Shown here one piece after another: positions 1 to 5,581 of a stretch of 7,640 nt of DNA. Below the pieces are notes generated by a model. The model was not told the origin of the DNA and made no database searches. It saw only the letters and a list, made by a program, of their open reading frames with translations. This DNA is from Candidatus Caccocola faecipullorum (GTDB taxonomy: Bacteria > Synergistota > Synergistia > Synergistales > Synergistaceae), in contig DVKA01000084.1 in NCBI GenBank assembly GCA_018716365.1, forward strand, positions 1 to 7,640. The letters run 5' to 3'. Both the position numbers and the translations under genes were made by a program. The stretch's first letter is position 1; each line of letters begins with the position of its first letter.

Positions 1-5
1 TTCAT
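1..5 (-). CDS. First codons of the B12-riboswitch-controlled gene (truncated by the window edge)
   Basis: A minus-strand ATG followed by AA (positions 5 to 1) lies 9 bases downstream of a good Shine-Dalgarno sequence, AAAGGAAG (positions 22 to 15). It sits at the end of a leader made of a promoter, a cobalamin aptamer and an intrinsic terminator. Only the start codon and two bases are visible, so the product cannot be named. Genes behind this riboswitch class normally encode cobalamin uptake, cobalamin synthesis or a B12-independent isoenzyme (established knowledge). Which of these applies here is unknown. Confidence 0.6.
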
Positions 6-14
6 CGCGTGGTT

Positions 15-42
15 CTTCCTTTCCGCGCCGTCCTCGCGGCGC
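15..42 (-). promoter_or_regulatory. Shine-Dalgarno sequence with adjacent GC hairpin at the end of the riboswitch leader
   Basis: On the minus strand a perfect 6-bp hairpin (GCGCCG, loop CGAGGA, CGGCGC; positions 42 to 25) ends two bases before the Shine-Dalgarno AAAGGAAG (22 to 15). The hairpin itself does not cover the Shine-Dalgarno sequence. It could nevertheless affect ribosome access or be part of a second control layer below the transcription terminator. That role is inference. Confidence 0.45.
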
Positions 43-67
43 TTCGGTCAAAATTGGCCCGACCAAC

Positions 68-100
68 AAAAAAAGACCCGGCGTATTCGTCCGCCGCGTC
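68..100 (-). terminator. Intrinsic terminator of the cobalamin riboswitch (expression platform)
   Basis: The minus strand reads GACGCGGCG, an 8-base loop, CGCCGGGTC, then seven T residues (positions 100 to 68). The arms pair over nine positions with a single G-G mismatch. A GC-rich stem followed directly by a U7 tract is a classic Rho-independent terminator. It lies between the B12 box and the start codon at position 5, as expected if cobalamin binding stops transcription before the downstream gene. Confidence 0.85.
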
Positions 101-105
101 TCGCA

Positions 106-146
106 CCTTTTGCAGCTCTCAGGCCGTTTCTATGAAGCTGCAAAGG
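106..146 (-). promoter_or_regulatory. Long hairpin between aptamer and terminator, candidate anti-terminator or linker stem
   Basis: On the minus strand CCTTTGCAGCT (146 to 136) pairs with AGCTGCAAAAGG (117 to 106) over 11 bp with one bulged A, around an 18-base loop. It lies in the riboswitch expression platform, immediately upstream of the terminator. The upstream stretch GCGGACGAACGCC closely resembles the terminator arm GCGGACGAATACGCC. Competing pairings between these two segments are therefore possible, but which fold is the anti-terminator is not resolved by eye. Confidence 0.5.
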
Positions 147-177
147 CGTTCGTCCGCGCAAACTTTCCCCCTTCCCC

Positions 178-312
178 TCCCGGCGTCAGGTTTCCTGGCT
201 CCCCTTCGTCCTCCGCCGCGCCTTCCCGACATTGTCAGTGGCATCTCGCGGCTTCGTCAGAGTTACAGTAGCGGGACTGCTCCGGCATCGCACCGGATTC
301 CCTTGCGCCGAA
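178..312 (-). promoter_or_regulatory. Cobalamin (adenosylcobalamin-type) riboswitch aptamer
   Basis: The minus strand carries the conserved blocks of the cobalamin riboswitch family in the right order. These are GGGAATCC (302 to 295), CCGGTG then CCGG forming a short hairpin, CCCGCTACTGT (275 to 265), GCCACTG (242 to 236), GGGAAGGC (227 to 220) and the B12 box GCCAGGAAACCTGACGCC (199 to 182). The outer helix closes with CGGCG (310 to 306) against CGCCG (185 to 181). A perfect -10 box lies upstream and an intrinsic terminator downstream, so ligand-controlled premature termination is the likely mechanism. The controlled gene begins at position 5 and leaves the window. No cobalamin gene lies inside the window. 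Confidence 0.92.
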
Positions 313-335
313 AGCAAATATTCGTTTGTTCTTGG

Positions 336-364
336 ATTATATTACAGCGGCATAAAAAATAGAA
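336..364 (-). promoter_or_regulatory. Promoter of the riboswitch transcript
   Basis: A perfect TATAAT -10 box lies on the minus strand at 341 to 336. A 17-base spacer separates it from TTCTAT (364 to 359), a weak -35 with three of six consensus bases. Transcription would start near 329, about 20 bases before the outer helix of the riboswitch, which is the expected arrangement. Confidence 0.7.
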
Positions 365-389
365 GACGGCCCCGCTCTGAGGATAAACG

Positions 390-434
390 AAAAAAGCGCG
401 CGAAGCGGCGCGCCCGCCGCATCCGCGCGCTTTT
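390..434 (-). terminator. Strong hairpin terminator downstream of the esterase/aldo-keto reductase operon
   Basis: The perfect 11-bp arms AAAAGCGCGCG (392-402) and CGCGCGCTTTT (424-434) enclose a second stem, GCGGC/GCCGC (405-409 with 416-420). On the minus strand the structure is followed by a T-tract of six, which suits termination of the operon ending at 580. It also separates that operon from the riboswitch promoter at 336-341. The plus-strand reading has four T residues after the stem, so weak activity in that direction is possible. Confidence 0.75.
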
Positions 435-526
435 GCGCGTGCAAAAAATCTGCAAAACTGCGCGCCGCGTTGCGTGACGGACGGAGAGTTTCGCCGTTCT
501 CCTGCATGCGGCGCGAATAAAAATTT

Positions 527-540
527 TCACTTTTCCTCAA
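527..540 (-). repeat. Copy of the TTGAGGAAAAGTGA repeat after the aldo/keto reductase gene
   Basis: The 14-mer TTGAGGAAAAGTGA on the minus strand is identical to positions 5505-5518 on the plus strand. The 13 bases TTTTCACTTTTCC at 524-536 are identical to 5555-5567 in the same orientation. Both places lie just downstream of a minus-strand stop codon (580 and 5582). A small dyad, CCTCAA-T-TTGAGG (535-547), overlaps this copy. The function is unknown. It may be part of a dispersed 3'-end repeat. Confidence 0.5.
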
Positions 541-579
541 TTTGAGGCGCGCGCCGCAGCGTGAGGACGCGCGCGTGAA

Positions 580-1587
<1,008 letters not shown>

Positions 1588-1607
1588 TTATTTTTCACCT
1601 CGTCAGT

Positions 1608-2606
1608 TTATTTTGCGCCGTCCGCTCGCGCGGCGCGGTTTTTGTCTATCTGCTTCTGCCAGAAGGCCGCGGCGTCGTTTATCCAGCCTTCGGCGATTGT
1701 GCCGGTACCGAGGCCGAAGCCGTGGCTCAGCCCCGTGTAGCGATGAAATTCCGTCTCTATGCCGCAGGCGCGCAGAGCTTCTATTCTGCGCTCCATCGCG
1801 CGCCACGAGGCGATGCCGTCGTTTTCGCCTACGCAGGCGTATGTAGGCGGGTCGTTCATCGTGAAGTGCGAGTGTCCCGTGTACTGCATGACGACGGCGG
1901 CAGGACGCGGCAGCCGCGCGCCGCCGAACGCCGAGGGGCCGCGCGAGCCGAGCCACGCCGCCATGCGCGCGCCCGCCGAGCCGCCCCAGAGCGAGTAACT
2001 TTCCGTGCTTACGCCGAGCTTCTCCGCGTTCGCGAAAATTACGCTTATCGCGCGGGCCAAGTCCTCGCAGGCGATTTGCGCGCCCGGGCGGTAAATTATC
2101 GCGAAGGCGTTGTAGCCCATCTTCGAGAGTTCGAGCGCGTGCGGAAAGCTGTCGTGCATCGCGCCGACGTATGCGAAGCCGCCGCCCGCGCAGCATATTG
2201 CGAAGGGATTGCCGCGCCCGCCGCGGAAGAAGAAAAGTCCCGTGTCGCGCTTGCGCGGGTCCGCGGCCTTCTCCGCTTCCGTATAGATGTCGTAGAAAAT
2301 TTTTTCGCCCGCCGCGGCGCGCGTCCTGAAATAATTCGTTATTTCTACCGTCTTGTCCGGGTCTATATGGCTGTACCACGTGAGCCGCAAATCTCCAAGC
2401 GTCTCGCCGCTCCGGTAGCCGCGTTCGGCGGGGAATATGAGCCTGCCGTAGTTTCCGAACGCGGGGTCGTTCATGACATCCACGACGCGGGTATCGCGCG
2501 TGTAGGGAGCGCCGACGCGCTCGGCGGCTTCGGCGCGAATCGCGGGAAGCGCCAAAGCCCAGAGCGAAAACGCAAAAATCACGGCGATGAACGTGATGTT
2601 TCTCAT
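1608..2606 (-). CDS. Exported alpha/beta hydrolase (acetyl-esterase/lipase-like)
   Basis: This 332-residue protein begins with a clear signal peptide: basic Arg2, a hydrophobic stretch at about 4-23, and likely cleavage in AEA-A or nearby (25-28). It should act in the periplasm or cell envelope. The fold is an alpha/beta hydrolase with nucleophile motif GGSAG (Ser210), acid Asp263 in CVGENDG and His295 in GLSHGFG. The oxyanion-hole strand reads CAGGGF (139-144), where most esterases of this type have HGGG(F/W). Esterases of the BD-FAE/acetylxylan-esterase style are the nearest family, and the natural substrate is unknown. The ATG at 2606 is chosen because GGAGGAGG lies about ten bases upstream. 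The in-frame ATG at 2627 would place that Shine-Dalgarno inside the gene, and longer frames would overlap lysR. It leads an operon with the aldo/keto reductase. Confidence 0.88.
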   Translation of the reverse strand: MRNITFIAVIFAFSLWALALPAIRAEAAERVGAPYTRDTRVVDVMNDPAFGNYGRLIFPAERGYRSGETLGDLRLTWYSHIDPDKTVEITNYFRTRAAAGEKIFYDIYTEAEKAADPRKRDTGLFFFRGGRGNPFAICCAGGGFAYVGAMHDSFPHALELSKMGYNAFAIIYRPGAQIACEDLARAISVIFANAEKLGVSTESYSLWGGSAGARMAAWLGSRGPSAFGGARLPRPAAVVMQYTGHSHFTMNDPPTYACVGENDGIASWRAMERRIEALRACGIETEFHRYTGLSHGFGLGTGTIAEGWINDAAAFWQKQIDKNRAARADGAK

Positions 2607-2645
2607 TTTTTCGTATTCCTCCTCCATTTCGTTCTTTTTACGCGA

Positions 2646-2651
2646 AGTATA
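2646..2651 (-). promoter_or_regulatory. Candidate -10 box of the esterase/aldo-keto reductase operon
   Basis: TATACT (five of six -10 consensus bases) reads on the minus strand at 2651 to 2646, sharing its first T with the U-tract of the lysR terminator. No good -35 is found 16-18 bases upstream, which suggests activator dependence. Transcription would start near 2639, giving a leader of about 33 bases ending in the GGAGGAGG ribosome-binding site. Confidence 0.45.
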
Positions 2652-2683
2652 AAAAAATCGAGGCTTCCGCAGAAGTCTCGATT
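2651..2683 (-). terminator. Intrinsic terminator of lysR
   Basis: On the minus strand AATCGAG-A-CTTC, loop TGCG, GAAG-C-CTCGATT (2683 to 2656) forms an 11-bp stem with one A-C mismatch. The T run continues directly after it to 2651. It begins 25 bases after the lysR stop codon and separates lysR from the esterase operon. Confidence 0.85.
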
Positions 2684-2684
2684 C

Positions 2685-2700
2685 GTTCGTCAGTGTGAAC
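2685..2700 (-). promoter_or_regulatory. Candidate LysR-type operator (GTTC-N8-GAAC)
   Basis: The dyad GTTCACACTGACGAAC (minus strand, 2700 to 2685) has perfect 4-bp arms and contains two registers of the T-N11-A pattern typical of LysR-type regulators. It sits between the lysR stop codon and the lysR terminator. Its centre is about 53 bases upstream of the proposed esterase start site, the usual distance for this activator class. Binding by the neighbouring LysR protein is inference. Confidence 0.4.
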
Positions 2701-2707
2701 CTTTGGG

Positions 2708-3613
2708 TTATAACCGTCCGTCGCGCCGGCATATTTCTTCGATCGCCGATATGCAGGCGCGCACCTGCGTAGAAGCGTCGTGCGCGTGGAGCAGGCCGAA
2801 GGGTATCGCGTGCTCCCAATCTACCGGGATTATACGCAGCAGCGGATGGACGTTCCGCCAGCTCTCGACGGCCATCAGCAGGCAGTTGCCGTTTTCGCAG
2901 CGGTTGAACACCTCAGTGTTGTAAAAGTCGAAATCCACTATGCGTATCTGCGGATGTCTGCGCTCAAGGTCGTCGCGCAGCGCGTCGGCCTCCTTCATCC
3001 GCCCTCGGCTGATGAGCATGAAGTTTTCGCCGTAAAGGTCCGTCACCGCGAGGCGCTCTTTCGCGGCGAGCGGATGACGCAGCGAGAGGGCGCAGCATAT
3101 CGGGGCGCGGAAGAGCTCAAGGCCGTCGCACTGCCGCCGTTCCAGCAGCGTTTCGTCGAAGATGCCAGCCACCATGTCTATGTCGCGGCCGAGATTTTTC
3201 AGTATCTCGCGCGCGTTTTCGGGAGTATTGTCGAACGGCACGAGGCGGAATTTCATATCCGGCAGCTTCTCGTGCAGCTTCGGCCACAGCTCCACCAATA
3301 TCTGCGCCGGCGTCATAGGAGAGGTGCCGATGCGTAAGACGGAGCCCTCGCTTCGCGCCGCCTCGCCCGCGCGGGCGACGGCTTCCTTTGAATACTGAAC
3401 GATATATTCCGCGTCACGGCGCAGGGATTCGCCCGCCGCCGTGAGCGCGAGGCCGCGGTGCGTGCGCTCGAAAAGTTTCAGGCCGAGGCGCGCTTCGAGC
3501 AGATTCATCTGCTTTATCACGGCGGTCGGAGAGATGTACAGAGCTTCGGCGGCCTTCGTGAAGCTGCCCAGCTCCGCTACTTTTATAAAAGTGTCGAGCT
3601 GCTGGTTGTACAT
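2708..3613 (-). CDS. LysR-type transcriptional regulator
   Basis: At 301 residues this is the normal length for a LysR-type regulator. The N-terminal winged helix-turn-helix is typical: LDTFIKVAELGSFTKAAEAL (6-25), then SPTAVIKQMNLLEARLGLKLFER and LTAAGE (57-62), followed by a linker helix. Residues from about 91 onward form the effector-binding domain, with RIGTSP and DIDMVAGIFDE as recognisable strands. Seven cysteines lie in that domain (162, 173, 174, 239, 244, 287, 295), which is many, but no known redox motif is evident. GGAGG lies 13 bases before the start, a rather long spacing. The gene follows MATE by 46 bases with no terminator between them, so both are probably on one transcript. 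A terminator follows the gene. Likely targets are the esterase operon downstream or MATE itself. Confidence 0.93.
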   Translation of the reverse strand: MYNQQLDTFIKVAELGSFTKAAEALYISPTAVIKQMNLLEARLGLKLFERTHRGLALTAAGESLRRDAEYIVQYSKEAVARAGEAARSEGSVLRIGTSPMTPAQILVELWPKLHEKLPDMKFRLVPFDNTPENAREILKNLGRDIDMVAGIFDETLLERRQCDGLELFRAPICCALSLRHPLAAKERLAVTDLYGENFMLISRGRMKEADALRDDLERRHPQIRIVDFDFYNTEVFNRCENGNCLLMAVESWRNVHPLLRIIPVDWEHAIPFGLLHAHDASTQVRACISAIEEICRRDGRL

Positions 3614-3659
3614 CGGGATTTTCCGGCCTCCTTCGCACGCGGCGTCGTTTTTCTAAATT

Positions 3660-5036
3660 TTATCCTCGCGCGGGCGCTCCGTCCAGGCGGCGGCGAAACG
3701 GCGCGGCTTCGCTTTCGAGTTTCGAGGCGCGGCGCAGCCACACCGGGACGAGGAAGGCGAGCGCGCCCATCCACGCGAGCGGCGTCGCAAAGCATATACC
3801 GGCGTAGCCGAAGAAGCGCGCGAGCAGGAAAGCCGCCGCGACGCGCATGACGAGCTCGGCGATGCAGGCGGTAAACGGAGTGCGCGCGTCGTCCATGCTC
3901 TGAAGCGCGGAACGGTAGATGATAAGCAGGCCGAGAAGCGGATAGAATGGAACGACGACGAAGAGATAACCGTAGGCCGCTTCGTTTATCGCAGCGGACG
4001 CTCCGTCGACGAAGAGCGGCACCACGAAACGGCGGCCCAGCAGCATGACCGCGCCCATGACGAGGTTCGCCGCTTCAAGCTGGATCAGCGACGCGCGCAC
4101 GCCTGCCTTTATCCTGCCGCCGAGCCCCGCGCCGTAATTCTGCGCGACGTAACCCGCTATCGCAACGCCGAAGGCCCCGTTTACGAGCACCGAAAGCTGG
4201 TCTACCTTCGTCGCCGCCGTGAAGCCCGCGACAACCTCAGCGCCGAGGCCGTTGACCGCCGTCTGCATGGCTATCAGCCCGACGCACATGACGGACATCT
4301 GAAAGCCCATCGGGAAGGCGAGGCGCAGATGGTTCTTGAAAAGCATCGGCGATCTGCGCCAGTCGAGCTCCGGCACGCGCAGCTCGCGGAAATTTCTGAC
4401 TCCGTAGAGCGCGCAGAGGACTGCGGAGAGGAGCTGCGAAAGCACCGTCGCCCACGCCGCGCCCGCTACGCCCATGCCGAACGGCACGATGAAGACATAG
4501 TCGAGCACGATGTTCAGAAACGACGAAAATATAAGGAAGTAAAGCGGCGTCCTGCTGTCGCCGAGGGCGCGCAGCACGTTCGAAACGAGGTTGTAGGCGA
4601 CCGTCGCGCCCGTGCCGAGCATGATGACGAACAGATAATCGTACGACATCTCGTAAATTTCGGGCGGCGTGTCCATCCAGCGGATAATCGGGTGGGCCGC
4701 GGCGCAGCCGAAGAGCGTCAGCGCGACGGTGAAAGCGAGCGACAGCAGCGCCGACGCCGCTATCGACCGCCGCACGCCGACCTCGCTGCGCGCGCCGAAA
4801 CGCTGCCCTATGCAGATGCCGAAGCCGCCCGTCAGCCCCTGCACGAAGCAGAGTATGAAATAGATGAAAGTCCCCGTCGAGCCGACCGCCGCGAGCGCCT
4901 CCGCGCCCATCGTGCGCCCGACGATGACCGTATCCGCGAGCGTGTAAAAAAGCTGAAACAGATTGCCGCCGATAATCGGCAGCGTAAAGGCGAAGACCGT
5001 CCGCGCCGGACTCCCCGCCGTCAAATCCTTAACCAT
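3660..5036 (-). CDS. MATE family efflux transporter
   Basis: This 458-residue, highly hydrophobic protein belongs to the MATE (multidrug and toxic compound extrusion) family. These are 12-helix inner-membrane antiporters that expel drugs or metabolites using a Na+ or H+ gradient. Family marks are the opening MVKDLTAGSP, GNLFQLFYTLADTVIVGR (24-41) in helix 1, GDSRTPLYF (159-167), and the second-half repeat AATKVDQLSVLVN (274-286) with AGYVAQNYGAG (294-304). Substrate and ion cannot be deduced. The start at 5036 is preferred over the upstream in-frame ATG at 5126. GGAGG lies nine bases before it, it matches where family members begin, and the upstream ATG overlaps the -35 box of the promoter at 5099-5126. 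The lysR gene follows after 46 bases. Confidence 0.95.
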   Translation of the reverse strand: MVKDLTAGSPARTVFAFTLPIIGGNLFQLFYTLADTVIVGRTMGAEALAAVGSTGTFIYFILCFVQGLTGGFGICIGQRFGARSEVGVRRSIAASALLSLAFTVALTLFGCAAAHPIIRWMDTPPEIYEMSYDYLFVIMLGTGATVAYNLVSNVLRALGDSRTPLYFLIFSSFLNIVLDYVFIVPFGMGVAGAAWATVLSQLLSAVLCALYGVRNFRELRVPELDWRRSPMLFKNHLRLAFPMGFQMSVMCVGLIAMQTAVNGLGAEVVAGFTAATKVDQLSVLVNGAFGVAIAGYVAQNYGAGLGGRIKAGVRASLIQLEAANLVMGAVMLLGRRFVVPLFVDGASAAINEAAYGYLFVVVPFYPLLGLLIIYRSALQSMDDARTPFTACIAELVMRVAAAFLLARFFGYAGICFATPLAWMGALAFLVPVWLRRASKLESEAAPFRRRLDGAPARG

Positions 5037-5064
5037 AGCGACGCGCCTCCAAAGTTCTCCGCGA

Positions 5065-5080
5065 GCGGCGCGAACGCCGC
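5065..5080 (-). other. UUCG-tetraloop hairpin in the MATE leader
   Basis: On the minus strand GCGGCG-TTCG-CGCCGC forms a perfect 6-bp stem closed by the very stable C(UUCG)G tetraloop. It lies between the proposed transcription start (about 5092) and the Shine-Dalgarno sequence near 5046-5050. No U-tract follows, so it is not an intrinsic terminator. It may stabilise the 5' end of the mRNA. Confidence 0.55.
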
Positions 5081-5098
5081 GCGCTTTTGAGAACGCAT

Positions 5099-5126
5099 AT
5101 TCTAGTACCAAGCGGCGGAAATTCAA
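5099..5126 (-). promoter_or_regulatory. Promoter of MATE-lysR
   Basis: TTGAAT (5126 to 5121) and TAGAAT (5104 to 5099) on the minus strand match the -35 and -10 consensus at four and five of six bases, with a 16-base spacer. The start site would be near 5092, leaving a leader of about 55 bases. It is the best-matching promoter in the long gap. Confidence 0.65.
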
Positions 5127-5134
5127 GAGCTTTT

Positions 5135-5151
5135 CGTAAATTCATCGTAAA
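5135..5151 (-). promoter_or_regulatory. Direct repeat TTTACG-N5-TTTACG upstream of the MATE -35 box
   Basis: Two TTTACG hexamers (minus strand, 5151-5146 and 5140-5135) are spaced 11 bases apart, one helical turn, and end nine bases before the -35 box. This is an activator-like position. The same hexamer recurs in both intergenic gaps flanking the exported hydrolase at 5582-6646. No regulator has been assigned. Confidence 0.35.
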
Positions 5152-5280
5152 GAAGGCGAATCGCAGAAAAACGCGGCGATTCGCGGCGCGCGCCGCAAAT
5201 TGCGGAAAACTCCGCCGCGCCGTGCCGCGCGCGTGAAACCGAAGGAAACGGGTGCGCCTGCACCAACCGGCGCAAACGCG

Positions 5281-5335
5281 GCGGCGATGTCATGTATTCA
5301 GCGTAAAAATGTCATGTTTACGCGACATCCGCCGC
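5281..5335. repeat. Large interrupted inverted repeat of unknown function
   Basis: The outer arms GCGGCGATGTC (5281-5291) and GACATCCGCCGC (5324-5335) pair over 11 bp with one bulged C. The inner arms GCGTAAA (5301-5307) and TTTACGC (5317-5323) pair perfectly over 7 bp. Nine bases (5292-5300) are unpaired on the left side only, and the apical loop is AATGTCATG. The 9-mer ATGTCATGT also occurs twice 22 bases apart (5287-5295 and 5309-5317), two helical turns. It could act as DNA (operator) or RNA (structured leader, small RNA), and the strand is undecided. Confidence 0.5.
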
Positions 5336-5504
5336 GCGACGAAGGCGGCGGCAGTTCAGCGAAAACGCCGCGGCGCGCGGCTTTCTCCCTCAAACAGCCG
5401 CTCGCGCCCATGCGTTGCTGCTGGCGCGCAAAGCATCCGCCGCTTCCGAAATTTACGGACGCGGGGTTGTTTTACGCAGAGACGATTTTTTAGTTTTCGT
5501 GTGC

Positions 5505-5567
5505 TTGAGGAAAAGTGATTTTTTCAGTTTCCCTTCATCCGGCGGGAAATGATTTTTTCACTTTTCC
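5505..5567. repeat. Symmetric double-hairpin repeat after the exported hydrolase gene
   Basis: GGAAAAGTGA (5509-5518) and TCACTTTTCC (5558-5567) are perfect inverted arms. Inside them TTTCCC (5528-5533) and GGGAAA (5544-5549) pair again around the loop TTCATCCGGC. The same 11-mer TGATTTTTTCA occurs in direct orientation on both sides (5516-5526 and 5550-5560). The element starts 15 bases after the hydrolase stop codon. It could terminate or stabilise the hydrolase mRNA, although no U-tract follows on the minus strand. Part of it recurs at 524-540. Confidence 0.6.
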
Positions 5568-5581
5568 GCGCGCGGCGGCTA

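Larger units (their letters stand above)
342..579. other. Intergenic region between the aldo/keto reductase and the riboswitch promoter
   Basis: No credible gene is seen here. The region holds the terminator at 390-434, a small TTTTGC/GCAAAA hairpin (431-446) overlapping its right edge, and a copy of the GGAAAAGTGA repeat at 527-540. A GC-rich stretch immediately after the aldo/keto reductase stop can pair CGCGCGC with GCGCGCG around 549-576. Short open frames on both strands have arginine-rich translations typical of non-coding GC-rich DNA. Confidence 0.6.
5127..5581. other. 455-base gap between the exported hydrolase and the MATE promoter
   Basis: I see no credible gene. The longest open frame (plus strand, 5200-5493) has no recognisable ribosome-binding site and a low-complexity basic/proline-rich translation. 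The gap holds the MATE upstream repeats (5135-5151), a GGTGC-GCCT-GCACC hairpin (5251-5264), the large inverted repeat at 5281-5335, a perfect CGCCGCGGCG palindrome (5366-5375) and the double-hairpin repeat at 5505-5567. No riboswitch class I know matches either strand. Confidence 0.55.

Noticed and set aside
9..362. Plus-strand open frame of 117 codons over the left-edge leader
   Set aside because: It runs antisense through the cobalamin riboswitch and its terminator, has no recognisable ribosome-binding site, and its translation is low-complexity. The conserved riboswitch blocks explain this DNA better.
1608..2819. Longer version of the esterase (403 residues)
   Set aside because: It would overlap the end of lysR and translate through the lysR terminator and the proposed promoter, and it would bury the signal peptide. 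The start at 2606 has a strong Shine-Dalgarno sequence.
5281..5335. Possible fluoride or tetrahydrofolate riboswitch because of the GGCGATG start and stem-loop form
   Set aside because: The conserved core positions of those classes are not present on either strand and the element is about 250 bases from the next start codon, so I left it as an unknown inverted repeat.
5200..5493. Plus-strand open frame of 97 codons in the long gap
   Set aside because: No Shine-Dalgarno sequence, no recognisable domain, a basic/proline-rich composition typical of GC-rich non-coding DNA, and it crosses the large inverted repeat.
5505..5567. Classic intrinsic terminator for the exported hydrolase
   Set aside because: The hairpin is AT-rich and is not followed by a T-tract on the minus strand. 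It may still affect termination, but it does not meet the usual criteria.
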